Assembly (NCBI RefSeq): GCF_001487105.1 | Contig: NZ_LN913000.1 | Location: 646,313-710,312, forward strand | Length of the DNA: 64,000 bases | From: Mediterraneibacter massiliensis | GTDB taxonomy: Bacteria > Bacillota > Clostridia > Lachnospirales > Lachnospiraceae | Direction: 5' to 3' | Notes under the pieces: generated by a model | Database searches by the model: none | Seen by the model: only the letters and a program-made list of their open reading frames with translations | Told to the model about the DNA's origin: nothing | Translations under genes and position numbers: made by a program | Shown: piece after piece, positions 41,468-50,634 of the stretch | Layout: each line of letters opens with the position of its first letter | How positions within the stretch are numbered: the first letter of the stretch is position 1

Positions 41468-44152
41468 ATGGCTGAAAAAAAACAAGAGCCGGATAGATTT
41501 CTGCAAGAGTTTCACGATGATATACATAGAAAAAATCAGGGAAAAGTAAAAATTTTCCTAGGGTATGCAGAAGGGACTGGAAAAACTTATGCGATGCTTC
41601 AGGCTGCACATCAGGCAAAGGAACATGGCATTGATGTGGTTGCAGGGTATATTGAAACACATAATTCTCCACAGACAGAGTTGCTGCTTGAAGAATTGGA
41701 ACAGATTAAACTTAAGCAGGTATCTCTTGGAGATACTACTGGTTTCGAATTTGATATTGATACTGCATTAAAAAGAAAGCCCGGTTTAATTTTACTTGAT
41801 GACTATGCGCATACGAATATTGGAAACAGTCGTCATTTTAAGCGCTATCAGGATGTTCAAGAATTATTAAATGCGGGCATTAATGTTTATACAACAGTAA
41901 ACGTTCAACATATTGAAAGTTTAAATGATGTAGTGGCTGCAATTACAGGAATATTAGTAAAAGAGCGTATTCCGGATTCTGTATTTGATAAAGCAGATCA
42001 GGTAGAATTGGTTGATATAGAACCAACAGAGCTATTAGAGAGAATGTCAGGAAAGGCTGTTTCTTCAGATAACCAGAAGAGTAACAATTTTTTTACCTTA
42101 GAGAAATTAACGGCATTACGTGAAATTGCATTGCGCAGATGCGCAGATCGAGTGAATCTGATTACAGAAAATGCAAGGTTACAAAGTAAAAGCGATTACC
42201 ATACAGAGGAACATATTTTAGTATGCCTATCTGCTTCACCTTCCAATGCAAAAATCATTCGAACGGCAGCGAGAATGGCACAGGCGTTTCATGGGACGTT
42301 TACTGCACTTTTTGTTGAGACTCCAGATACGAATCCTATGGCAGAGCAGGATAAAGTCCAGTTACAAAAAAATATTCGCTTGGCACAACAATTAGGAGCT
42401 GCTGTTGAAACTAGTTATGGAGATGAAGTACCAGCACAGATTATTGAATTTGCAAGACTTTCTGGCGTTTCTCAAATTGTGATAGGTCGTAGTACTGTTG
42501 CTAAAAAAAGAATGTTTGATAAGCCGACGCTAACGGAGAAATTGATAAATAGTGCTCCGAATTTGGAAATTCATGTAATTCCAGATACAAGTACAGGTGA
42601 TTATTACCAGGAGAAAAAAAGAAGGATTAAGCTTGATATGATGCCGATAAGTGACATCATAAAAAGTATTGCTGTGTTAATAATATCAACCATAATAGGG
42701 CTGGGATTTGATACATTAGGTGTTACCGAGACTAATATTGTAGCGGTGTATATTTTGGGGGTTCTAGTGATTTCAGTTATCACTACAAATCGGTTATGTG
42801 GATTTTTGGCTTCGGCTGTATGCGTTTTAGTCTTTAATTTTTACTTTACAACGCCTCGTTTGACATTTATGTTTGATGATTCGAATTATATTGTGACATT
42901 TTTGATCATGTTCATAGTGAGCCTTTTGGCGGGAACACTTGCAGCAAGACTAAAGAGAAGCGCAAAACAGGCAGCACTTGCAGCATATAGAACAAAAATC
43001 CTGTTTGAGACAAATCAATTGTTACAAAAAGAAAATGATGAAGAAGCGGTTGTTCACGCAATGGCAGAACAGCTTATGAAATTGCTGAAGAAAGATTTAG
43101 TCGTATATTTGTCGGATGGAAATACCCTTAAAGAACCTACTGTGTTTCGAGTGGATGGAAGTAAAAAGAACGATTTAATAACGGAAGATGAAAAAGCAGT
43201 AGCAATCTGGGCTATGGAGAATAATAAGCATGCAGGAGCTACTACAGATACTTTGTCTAATGCAAAATGCTTATATTTAGCAATCAGAGTAAATCACCAT
43301 GTTTATGGAGTAGTAGGAATTGCTATGGATGGGTATCCACTTGATGCTTTTGAGAACAGTGTTCTTTTGTCAATTCTTGCGGAATGTGCATTAGCTCTGG
43401 AAAATATAAAAAATGCAAGAGAAAAAGAAGAAGCAGCGGTGTTGGCTAAAAATGAGCAGTTAAGAGCAAATTTATTACGAGCAATATCTCATGATTTACG
43501 AACGCCCCTTACATCGATTTCTGGAAGTGCCGGAAATCTGATGGCAAACTATGCGAAAATGGATGATGAGATGCGTAGACAAACATTTGCGGATATTTAT
43601 GATGACTCTATGTGGCTGATTAATCTTGTGGAAAATTTATTGGCAGTTACCAGGATAGAAGGAGGAAAGGTCAATTTAAATCAGACAATAGAATTGATGG
43701 ATGAAGTAATCGCAGAAGCATTGAAACATATTAATAGAAAAGGAAAAGAATATAGTATAAAAGTTGATAGTTCAGAAGAATTGATTCTTGCTAAGATAGA
43801 TGTGAAATTAGTGGTGCAAGTAATTATTAATCTTGTGGATAATGCGATAAAATACACACCAAGCGGTTCTATGATCCATATACATACTAAAAAACAAGGT
43901 AAGTGGGTAGTAGTTTCTATTTCAGATAATGGACCTGGTATTCCAGATGAGCAAAAAACCAAAATATTTGATATGTTTTATAGTGGTGCAAATAAAGTCG
44001 CAGATAGCAGAAGAAGTCTTGGACTTGGATTGTCTCTCTGTAAATCAATCGTAACAGCACATGGGGGAATGATTTCAGTATCTGATAATCAGCCTAAAGG
44101 TACAATATTTACATTTACATTACCAATCGGGGAGGTAAAATTATATGAATAA
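41468..44152 (+). CDS. kdpD: KdpD sensor histidine kinase, full length
   Basis: 894 residues: KdpD domain (Walker A GYAEGTGKT), USP domain with SAS (255-257), 20 residues and FTALF, DUF4118 membrane helices (about 395-500), GAF-like part, HisKA with the phosphorylated His675 in AISHDLRTPLTS, and HATPase with NLVDNAIKYTPSG, DNGPGIP and LGLGLSLCKS. KdpD reports low K+ to KdpE. The c-di-AMP motif differs from S. aureus at the last Tyr (Phe here). Overlaps kdpE by 8 bases. Confidence 0.96.
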   Translation: MAEKKQEPDRFLQEFHDDIHRKNQGKVKIFLGYAEGTGKTYAMLQAAHQAKEHGIDVVAGYIETHNSPQTELLLEELEQIKLKQVSLGDTTGFEFDIDTALKRKPGLILLDDYAHTNIGNSRHFKRYQDVQELLNAGINVYTTVNVQHIESLNDVVAAITGILVKERIPDSVFDKADQVELVDIEPTELLERMSGKAVSSDNQKSNNFFTLEKLTALREIALRRCADRVNLITENARLQSKSDYHTEEHILVCLSASPSNAKIIRTAARMAQAFHGTFTALFVETPDTNPMAEQDKVQLQKNIRLAQQLGAAVETSYGDEVPAQIIEFARLSGVSQIVIGRSTVAKKRMFDKPTLTEKLINSAPNLEIHVIPDTSTGDYYQEKKRRIKLDMMPISDIIKSIAVLIISTIIGLGFDTLGVTETNIVAVYILGVLVISVITTNRLCGFLASAVCVLVFNFYFTTPRLTFMFDDSNYIVTFLIMFIVSLLAGTLAARLKRSAKQAALAAYRTKILFETNQLLQKENDEEAVVHAMAEQLMKLLKKDLVVYLSDGNTLKEPTVFRVDGSKKNDLITEDEKAVAIWAMENNKHAGATTDTLSNAKCLYLAIRVNHHVYGVVGIAMDGYPLDAFENSVLLSILAECALALENIKNAREKEEAAVLAKNEQLRANLLRAISHDLRTPLTSISGSAGNLMANYAKMDDEMRRQTFADIYDDSMWLINLVENLLAVTRIEGGKVNLNQTIELMDEVIAEALKHINRKGKEYSIKVDSSEELILAKIDVKLVVQVIINLVDNAIKYTPSGSMIHIHTKKQGKWVVVSISDNGPGIPDEQKTKIFDMFYSGANKVADSRRSLGLGLSLCKSIVTAHGGMISVSDNQPKGTIFTFTLPIGEVKLYE

Positions 44153-44846
44153 ACCATTGATTTTAGTTGTGGAAGATGACACATCAATCCGTAATCTTAT
44201 TACAACAACTTTGAAGACGAATGATTATCGTCATGTAGTTGCAATGAATGGGAAAATGGCTCTTATGGAAGCAACATCTCATAGACCGGATATTGTTCTT
44301 TTGGATTTGGGATTGCCGGATATGGATGGGATCGAAGTGATAAAAAATATTCGTTCATGGTCTAATATGCCTATCATTGTTATCAGTGCGAGAAGTGAGG
44401 ATAATGATAAAATAGAGGCACTGGATGCTGGTGCTGATGACTATTTGACAAAGCCGTTTTCTGTTGAAGAATTGCTTGCGCGTATTCGAGTAACGCAGCG
44501 CAGAATATCTTTAATGACTGCGGAAATGATGGTAGCAAATTCTGAGTTTGTGAATGGTAAATTAAGGATTGATTATTCTGCTGGATGTGCATTTCTTGAT
44601 GATAAAGAAGTGCATCTGACACCGATTGAATATAAGTTGCTGTGTTTACTTTCTAAAAATGTGGGGAAGGTTCTGACTCATACTTTTATTATGGAAAACA
44701 TTTGGGGAAGAAATTGGGATACGGATATTGCTTCTCTGCGTGTGTTTATGGCAACCTTGCGGAAAAAATTAGAACCAACAGAGGATTCACCACAGTATAT
44801 TCAAACGCATATTGGTGTAGGATACCGGATGATAAGAGTGGAATAA
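44145..44846 (+). CDS. kdpE: KdpE response regulator
   Basis: A 233-residue OmpR-type regulator: receiver with acids VVEDDTS, phosphoacceptor D54 in LLDLGLPDMDG and Lys in TKPFS, then a winged helix (TPIEYKLLCLLSKNVGKV ... YIQTHIGVGYRM). It activates kdpFABC in other bacteria. The kdp genes lie 14 kb upstream in the same orientation, so its target site should be sought near 30100-30280. Followed by a stem (44884-44920). Confidence 0.96.
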   Translation: MNKPLILVVEDDTSIRNLITTTLKTNDYRHVVAMNGKMALMEATSHRPDIVLLDLGLPDMDGIEVIKNIRSWSNMPIIVISARSEDNDKIEALDAGADDYLTKPFSVEELLARIRVTQRRISLMTAEMMVANSEFVNGKLRIDYSAGCAFLDDKEVHLTPIEYKLLCLLSKNVGKVLTHTFIMENIWGRNWDTDIASLRVFMATLRKKLEPTEDSPQYIQTHIGVGYRMIRVE

Positions 44847-45191
44847 AAAATTGCTGTGGGAAAATGTTAAATGTTGAATTTTGTATGGCGGACAGGAAAC
44901 TTTCTTGTCTGCCATATTTTATGCTTATAAAAATGTTGTGAATAAAAAATGTGATATGATGAAGAGAATATAATATATTTGGTTTAAGATGAAAAACATG
45001 CAAGCATTATAAAAGAAAAAATATTTAATGATATATGTGATGTTTTGTGGTGTCGTAATTCGGGATAAAGATGCGACACTTTTTTTCATTTGTGAAAATT
45101 AAATGTTCATACGTTATATCTGACAAGAGAATACGTTCACCGCCATGCTCTGATTTGATTTCAATAAAAATCAGATCGGAGGAAATGAAAG
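44847..45191. other. Gap with kdpDE terminator and a leader with second terminator
   Basis: 345 bases without a gene. A stem TATGGC/GCCATA with internal GACA/TGTC (44884-44920) ends the kdpE transcript. A second stem GTGTCG/CGACAC followed by TTTTTTT (45050-45087) stands 105 bases before the sigma-like gene and could act as an attenuator; an AT-rich promoter-like region (TTGTGA ... GATATGATG near 44937) precedes it. Confidence 0.6.
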
Positions 45192-45632
45192 GTGACGTTT
45201 CAGAAAGCAAAAGAAGAACATAAATGGAAACAATGGAAGGAACAGGAAGAAAAAGTTTTACGAGAATCTGGTATGAGTGAAGATAAGATTGCATATCTTC
45301 GTAAGTTAGATTGGCAAGACTTTAATGCAGAAAGAAGATTTTGGGATCATTATTCATCAGATCAAGAAAAACTATATACGCAAAGAAAAGAAGAAACTAT
45401 GAATTTACTGAATAGTGAGCAACTACTGGATCATATTGCAAATAAACAACTGTGGGAAATTCTGAGAAATACAGATCCTAAAACAATGGAGATAATACTT
45501 ATGAAAATCTGGGGATTTACTGTAAAGGAAATATCGGAATATCTGCATTTGCCAGAGAAAACTATTTATACAAGAATGAGTCGGTTGAAAAGCAAAATTC
45601 AAAAGTGCTGTGCTGAGATAAAGAAAAGCTAA
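45192..45632 (+). CDS. Sigma-70 region 4-like protein
   Basis: A 146-residue protein with a charged helical N-terminal half and a C-terminal helix-turn-helix (GFTVKEISEYLHLPEKTIYT) of sigma region 4 type. No region 2 is visible, so it cannot alone melt DNA; small proteins of this kind in Tn916-like elements are regulators. GTG 45192 follows GGAGGAAATGAAAG. The SD is near a CTGATTT/AAATCAG stem. Not linked to the RsgI-like gene at 28631 in position. Confidence 0.6.
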   Translation: MTFQKAKEEHKWKQWKEQEEKVLRESGMSEDKIAYLRKLDWQDFNAERRFWDHYSSDQEKLYTQRKEETMNLLNSEQLLDHIANKQLWEILRNTDPKTMEIILMKIWGFTVKEISEYLHLPEKTIYTRMSRLKSKIQKCCAEIKKS

Positions 45633-45681
45633 TGTAAAACGCAGAAATAAAGAATTTTATGAACTGATTTATAGTGGAAAG

Positions 45682-45708
45682 TCCCAAGCATTTTGGCTTG
45701 GGATTTTC
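45682..45708 (+). terminator. Terminator after sigma-like gene
   Basis: TCCCAAGC pairs with GCTTGGGA (loop of 6) and is followed by TTTT. It lies 50 bases after the stop. Confidence 0.8.
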
Positions 45709-45719
45709 TTGGTTTGTGA

Positions 45720-46034
45720 CCATGGGCGAGTCCTAAAAAAGCACGCTACGGACACAAGAAAGCCATTATTGTTCTCTGTCGTATGATTCTGACTGTTATT
45801 TGGTACATACTCACAGAGTTAAAGGCATATATGCCAGAAGGCTTTCTTGATTCACGTCCTTTGAATAAATCTAAAGAGTACAAAGCATCATCAATGGTGG
45901 CAAGACTTTTGATAGGTCTTTTTTCCGTAGTTGGTAATCAAGAGGAAAGAAGCAAAAGTGTGCATTTTCAAAGACAGAAAAAGATTAAGGGATATGCTGA
46001 TTTTTGTTGTGAAAAATATATGGAATTGTTATAA
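45720..46034 (+). pseudogene. IS110 C-terminal remnant joined to Tn916-like debris
   Basis: From 45720 the frame reads KKARYGHKKAIIVLCRMILT then VIWYIL, the usual end of an IS110-family transposase (GHKKA-IIxLxRMILT). At about 45865 it runs into the repeat shared with 26041-26120 (KEYKASSMVARLLIGLF) and ends at 46034. Neither part is a complete gene; this is a junction of two remnants. Confidence 0.5.
45872..45949. repeat. Copy 2 of the repeat shared with 26041-26120
   Basis: Begins AAAGAGTACAAAGCATCATC and ends GGTAATCAAGAGGAAA. The changes between copies are mostly transitions, showing that both are old copies of Tn916-family flank DNA. The two copies are direct, 19.8 kb apart, enclosing the IS110 and the whole potassium island. 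Confidence 0.6.
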
Positions 46035-46117
46035 TAGGGGTATGCAGAAAGCTATAAATTAAAGTTGTAGGAATGATAAAAAGGGAAAGAATATACAGTT
46101 GAAATGGGGGCTAAATC

Positions 46118-46591
46118 ATGGAACGAAAAACGATAAAAACAGATAATAATAAAATACAATTTACCAAAACATCAACAACTATTACTCCTGACGATGGATT
46201 TGTTAACGAAAGAAAACTAGGCCATATAAGACATTTTGGCGAATCCAATTATATCAAAGGTCATGCGAGGTCTGTTTCTTTTTCAACAGACGACCCTAGA
46301 GTTACTAAACCTGTTCTATATATCACGATTACAATATTTATAGTAATAGGCTTAATATTACTCTTTACTGATGCTTGGTTTATAGGAATAGTTTGTTTAG
46401 TTATGACTTTTTTGACATACCGTAGTAACCGCCAAAGCATTCGAGAAAAAGAAATAGAATACGCAAAGAAAGGGAAAGATACAACAATAGATTCATTAAA
46501 TGAAGCTAAAGAAATACTTTCTGAACTAAATGAAGAAATAAAAGGTAGTTTTAGGGAGTCAGGTGAGTATATAAAGGAACATAAGAAGTAA
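46118..46591 (+). CDS. Small membrane protein, unknown
   Basis: 157 residues: a hydrophilic N-terminal 65 residues, two membrane helices (VLYITITIFIVIGLILLFT and FIGIVCLVMTFLTY) and a charged C-terminal helix (EILSELNEEIKGSF). No family recognised. AT-rich; no clear partner. Ribosome site is weak (AATGGGGG). Could be element cargo. Confidence 0.5.
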   Translation: MERKTIKTDNNKIQFTKTSTTITPDDGFVNERKLGHIRHFGESNYIKGHARSVSFSTDDPRVTKPVLYITITIFIVIGLILLFTDAWFIGIVCLVMTFLTYRSNRQSIREKEIEYAKKGKDTTIDSLNEAKEILSELNEEIKGSFRESGEYIKEHKK

Positions 46592-47346
46592 AAGAACGGT
46601 ATTTTGCAAATAAAGTTCAAAAGTTTAACAACTTCATATCTATACTTATAAAGCAGTTAGTCTTTTGATATGTGCCCAGAATTCTGGGTACATATCACTT
46701 TCGGATTAGCTGTTTTTTACTTTTATATTAAGTGAGATTGAGAGAATAAAAATGAAAAATTTAAAAAGGTGAAGAAAAATGGCATATCCTATCGGCTATA
46801 TATATGAAAGGGGTAAATACCTTATGTTCTTTGACAACCGCATATCAGCATTACAGGTACGTTCCCAAAGATAGAAGCGTGACAGTATAAGCGCCAGGAC
46901 GGATGGGGACAAGCACTGCAGGAGGATTATGACAAGGTCTGTACCAAGACTAGGGCGGATCATTTCGTGAGAAAACTGTCAGTGCCTGTTCTCATTCTGA
47001 GCGAGTCCTTATAGCTGTGAATGGACTTTTGCAGGTCTTTCGCCAGGATCATCTGCGGGGGATAATGATACGAATTTCTTCCCAAAAGGAAGAGGATGGA
47101 CTCTAAGTTGTAATCAGCAAGACTTTCAGAAAATCTGCGAGCGATGCGAAGCGAAGCATCCGCCTGTAATGTTCCCTGCCATAGATATGGTGCGGCAGCC
47201 GGGGAGTCGAGGACAAATACGGTGCTAAAGAAAAAACGATAAGAAATCAAAAAAGAGTGTGTCGTTGATATCAGATATATGCGGCTGTGGGAAATCCCAC
47301 AGCCGTATCCTTGTGGTATTAACGTCATGCGGAAAGAAGAAGCAAT
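46592..47346. other. 755-base region without a convincing gene
   Basis: Contents: an almost perfect palindrome GATATGTGCCCAGAA/TTCTGGGTACATATC (46668-46700 area); a 31-codon ORF from 46779 (start MAYPIGYIYERG, with AAGGTGA before it); a GC-richer part 46880-47220 whose minus strand is open and reads like a protein (PYLWQGTLQADASLRIARRF, SILFLLGRNSYHYPP) but has no start; and a stem GGCTGTGGG/CCCACAGCC (47283-47304). It looks like the debris of an older gene. Confidence 0.45.
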
Positions 47347-49320
47347 ATGTTTTACAAAGTTGAATATCAAAAGAGGGCGCATCAGGAAGTAGAGAAGATT
47401 TTCCGGGTGCTGCTTCCGGAACAGGGATTGGCGGTCAGGGAAGAACAGATCCGCTTGTGCCATGAAATGTTAGATACCTTGCTGGGAGAAAGAATTGCAC
47501 TGTGTGACGCAGGGGTAGGAATTGGCAAGACGTACGCTTATCTGGTAGCCTGCGTACTATTGCGGAAGTATTCTATGTTGACAGGAAGAGGAAATCCGTT
47601 GGAACAGCGTCCGGTGGTGGTGTCCACTTCCAGCATTGCATTGCAGAAAGCCATAGTAACAGAATATATTCCATTTTTATCCAGGGTGCTGTTGGAACAA
47701 GGCATGATCCAGTCTCCTCTTCGGGCAGTGGTGCGGAAAGGAAAGGAACACTTTGTCTGTGACAACAGGCTGGAACAACGAATCGAGGCAATCCGCCATA
47801 AACAGAAGAATGCTGCCCAAAAAGAAGCACTACTGTCTTTGCGAAAATATTATGATATGGATACCGTAAAGGATTTGAGTGGGTTTGATAGAAGGCTGGT
47901 GTGTGTGCCGAAGTTCTGTCCAAGGGAATGTCCGGGTAGACAGATGTGCCGCTATCAGAGGTATCTGGAAGAATCCAAGAAACAGGATGTGTTCCTGCAA
48001 ATCTGTAATCACAATTATTTACTGGCAGATGCGTATCACAGAGCAGAAGGGTATAAGCCTTTATTGGCAGATTATCGGACATTGATTGTAGACGAAGCCC
48101 ATAAGTTACCGGAAGCGGCAAGGCAGATGTTTGGGAAAAATCTGAGTATGGATGATATCCGGGAAATGGCATATTATCTGGAACGGGAGCATCAGAAAGA
48201 AGAGGCGAGAATCCTTCGGACAGTGGTAGGGGATGCGCTGCGTGTTGTCGGAACAGAACAGCGGATCGGAAAAGGAATCAGGGAAACATTTCAGAATACA
48301 ACAAATAGTGTGGTTTCCCTGTGGGAAGGTGTAGAAATGCTGGAATTTCTTTTGGAAAAATTAGAGCGAAGTGTTCCGAGGTGGATACGGAACCGGCTGG
48401 AAGAGGCAAAGGATGTGCTGGAGTGTTTTTGCAGCAGCGATGAGAAATATGTCCGTTATTTGCGGTTGGATACAGAGCAGATTCCCGTTCTATGTGCGGC
48501 CAGCCGGGAAATCCCAGGATTGCTTCGGAAGATGCTATGGGATCGGGAAGAAGGAGTATCCGCTATCTTAACCAGCGGAACACTAAAAGCAGGAACAGGC
48601 TTTCTGCGCACTCGGCAGACCACCGGGCTGGAAGAAAGGACAGGCGTGCAGGAATATGTGGCAGAGTCCCCCTTTTCCTACGAGAAGAACTGTCTGTTAT
48701 ACTTGCCAAAGACACTGGAGCATTGCAGGAGAGGAAGCCGGGAAGAGGCAGTGATGGTGGCAAACCATATCCATTCCCTGATCTGTTCTACTTACGGGCA
48801 TACGCTGGTACTGTTTACTTCTTACACATTGATGGGAAGTGTGTATCAGATTTTAAGAGACAGCCTGCCCTTTCCCATGGTGGAAGTATGGAGGCATTCC
48901 CAGGAAGAGATCCTGCGGTTTAAGACAATGGAGAATGCGGTGCTGTTTGCAGCCGGCTCCTGCTGGGAAGGGGTGGATTTTCCAGGGGATATGGTGTCTT
49001 CCCTGATTATCGTGAAGCTGCCTTTTGCAGTGCCAGATCCTATCAGCGAGGCGGAGAAAGAAACCTATGAATCATTGGAAGATTATATCCAGGCGATTAT
49101 TGTGCCGGATATGCAGAAGAAACTGCGGCAAGGGTTTGGACGTGCCATCCGGACAGAAACAGATACCTGTGTGGTTTCTATTTTAGATTTTCGGGCTGTA
49201 AAAGGCGGAAAGTATCATGAAGATGTGATGTGTGCCCTTCCACCCTGTCCGATAGCAGAAGAGTTGGGAGAGGTGCAGGATTTTATACGCAGCCGGAAGG
49301 GTGTGGAATATTATCTATAA
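47347..49320 (+). CDS. XPD/DinG-type Fe-S helicase
   Basis: A 657-residue superfamily 2 helicase of the Rad3/XPD/DinG branch, moving 5' to 3'. Motif I is modified: DAGVGIGKTYAYL; the Fe-S cluster cysteines are one in FVCDNR and three in CVPKFCPRECPGRQMC; motif II is VDEAHKL; motif VI is QGFGRAIRTETD. Chromosomal DinG is usually longer, with an exonuclease domain; this lacks it. Related genes are carried by ICEs and may help unwind the transferred DNA. Its GC is like the transfer module, unlike its AT-rich neighbours. Intact. Confidence 0.88.
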   Translation: MFYKVEYQKRAHQEVEKIFRVLLPEQGLAVREEQIRLCHEMLDTLLGERIALCDAGVGIGKTYAYLVACVLLRKYSMLTGRGNPLEQRPVVVSTSSIALQKAIVTEYIPFLSRVLLEQGMIQSPLRAVVRKGKEHFVCDNRLEQRIEAIRHKQKNAAQKEALLSLRKYYDMDTVKDLSGFDRRLVCVPKFCPRECPGRQMCRYQRYLEESKKQDVFLQICNHNYLLADAYHRAEGYKPLLADYRTLIVDEAHKLPEAARQMFGKNLSMDDIREMAYYLEREHQKEEARILRTVVGDALRVVGTEQRIGKGIRETFQNTTNSVVSLWEGVEMLEFLLEKLERSVPRWIRNRLEEAKDVLECFCSSDEKYVRYLRLDTEQIPVLCAASREIPGLLRKMLWDREEGVSAILTSGTLKAGTGFLRTRQTTGLEERTGVQEYVAESPFSYEKNCLLYLPKTLEHCRRGSREEAVMVANHIHSLICSTYGHTLVLFTSYTLMGSVYQILRDSLPFPMVEVWRHSQEEILRFKTMENAVLFAAGSCWEGVDFPGDMVSSLIIVKLPFAVPDPISEAEKETYESLEDYIQAIIVPDMQKKLRQGFGRAIRTETDTCVVSILDFRAVKGGKYHEDVMCALPPCPIAEELGEVQDFIRSRKGVEYYL

Positions 49321-49493
49321 CAGAAGAAATTCTTGTTCCAGCCTTGTTGCTTGTGCTTCATTTTCAGGCATTTTTATAGGAAAAGTTTAGTACAGTTTTA
49401 GAACCCTTTTGCGAGGGATTGTTGGTATTGATGAATAGACGTTTTGACATGAAGTGGGTATAATGTGTATAGCGTTAGAGGAAAGGACGGTGA

Positions 49494-50615
49494 ATGGATA
49501 TGAGAGCATACGAAGTAGAAATGATCAGAGATGGAAAAGTGAAATATTTCTTCATTCGGAATATGGAAACAATGGAGATAGAACTCCTTCCGACAAGATT
49601 TTTAACACATAAGACGCGTGCTCAAGAGTCTCCAAACACCGTAGGAAGTCTGGCGAGATCCATCTGTTACTATATGAACTTCTGCGATGGCAGACAAATG
49701 GGATTTACAGATGTCTGCCAGATGGATTATGAAGCACAATTTAATCATTTCACAGATTTCCTGCAATGGCTGAAAGCGGGAAACCATACAAAAAATCTGA
49801 AGAAAACGCCAAGAAACAGAACCTGTAACACATATCTAAAAAATGTGTTCGGGTTCTTTTCCTTTTTAGAAATGGCAGAAGATCAATTTGGACCTTTGCA
49901 GGTACTCTCTTATGGCACGATCCATGTTGCGAATAGTGTGGGAGTGAAGCGAAGGTTAAGGTTTCGATCCTTTGCAGGATATTTGAAAGAAGAAGAACGG
50001 GAAGTCCGGGCTGCAGAGAAAAATGAGATCGTGTCTATTTTAGAAGCGTGTACAAACTGCCGGGATCAACTGCTGATACTGATGGCGTCGGAACTGGGAT
50101 TTCGGATTGGAGAATTGCTGGGAATTGATTATACAAAAGATATCGATTATGAAAACCATTCTGTCAGAGTCTACTTCCGAGATGACAATGTAAACGATGC
50201 TAGGGCAAAGAATGCAGAAGAAAGGACGGGCAGATTAAGTACAGATACCTATGATTTCCTACTGTTTTATATTTCTGAATATTGGGACATTCTTCAGCAT
50301 CAGAATTACCTGTTTGTCAATATCACAGGAGATACAGAAGGGAAACCGATGAAGGTGGCGAGCGTGTATGATATGTTCCATCGAATGGAAAAAAAGACAG
50401 GAATTAAGATCACGCCTCATATGCTACGAAGATATTTCGCTAACGCAAGATGGGATTCCGGCTGGCCGCTGGAACTTGTCAGTCAGTCTCTTGGACACAG
50501 ACATTTAGATACAACGACCAGATATCTGAATTTAATGGATGACAAGCTGAAGCAGGCGAGTACGGAATTCTATAACAAGCATTCTGCTTTATATGGAGTG
50601 CAGGAATTATTATAA
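49494..50615 (+). CDS. Tyrosine recombinase, TnpA-like (Tn554 family)
   Basis: 373 residues, close to TnpA of Tn554 in length. Catalytic residues: Arg204 in GFRIGELL, His309 and Arg312 in HMLRRYF, His335 in SLGHRHLD and the nucleophile Tyr344 in TTTRYL. The N-terminal SAM-like domain spans about 35-145. The start has GGAAAGGACGG upstream; ATG 49500 is an alternative. It is followed by the second recombinase after 19 bases. Confidence 0.88.
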   Translation: MDMRAYEVEMIRDGKVKYFFIRNMETMEIELLPTRFLTHKTRAQESPNTVGSLARSICYYMNFCDGRQMGFTDVCQMDYEAQFNHFTDFLQWLKAGNHTKNLKKTPRNRTCNTYLKNVFGFFSFLEMAEDQFGPLQVLSYGTIHVANSVGVKRRLRFRSFAGYLKEEEREVRAAEKNEIVSILEACTNCRDQLLILMASELGFRIGELLGIDYTKDIDYENHSVRVYFRDDNVNDARAKNAEERTGRLSTDTYDFLLFYISEYWDILQHQNYLFVNITGDTEGKPMKVASVYDMFHRMEKKTGIKITPHMLRRYFANARWDSGWPLELVSQSLGHRHLDTTTRYLNLMDDKLKQASTEFYNKHSALYGVQELL

Positions 50616-50634
50616 AGAATCGAGGTGATACAAG

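Noticed and set aside
46960..47463. Minus-strand ORF of 167 codons near the helicase start
   Set aside because: No ribosome site; its first third is antisense to the helicase. Only the later part might be a gene relic, so it is kept as a weak finding and not as a gene.
47573..48172. Minus-strand frame of 199 codons within the helicase gene
   Set aside because: Antisense to Fe-S and DEAH motifs of the helicase; no start signals.
48492..48923. 143-codon frame inside the helicase gene
   Set aside because: Same-strand shadow with no ribosome site and no recognisable pattern.
49444..49464. TTGACA and TATAAT in front of the first recombinase gene
   Set aside because: Only 9 bases lie between the two hexamers, not 16 to 18, so they do not form one promoter. 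The -10 may pair with a weaker TAGACG 17 bases upstream.
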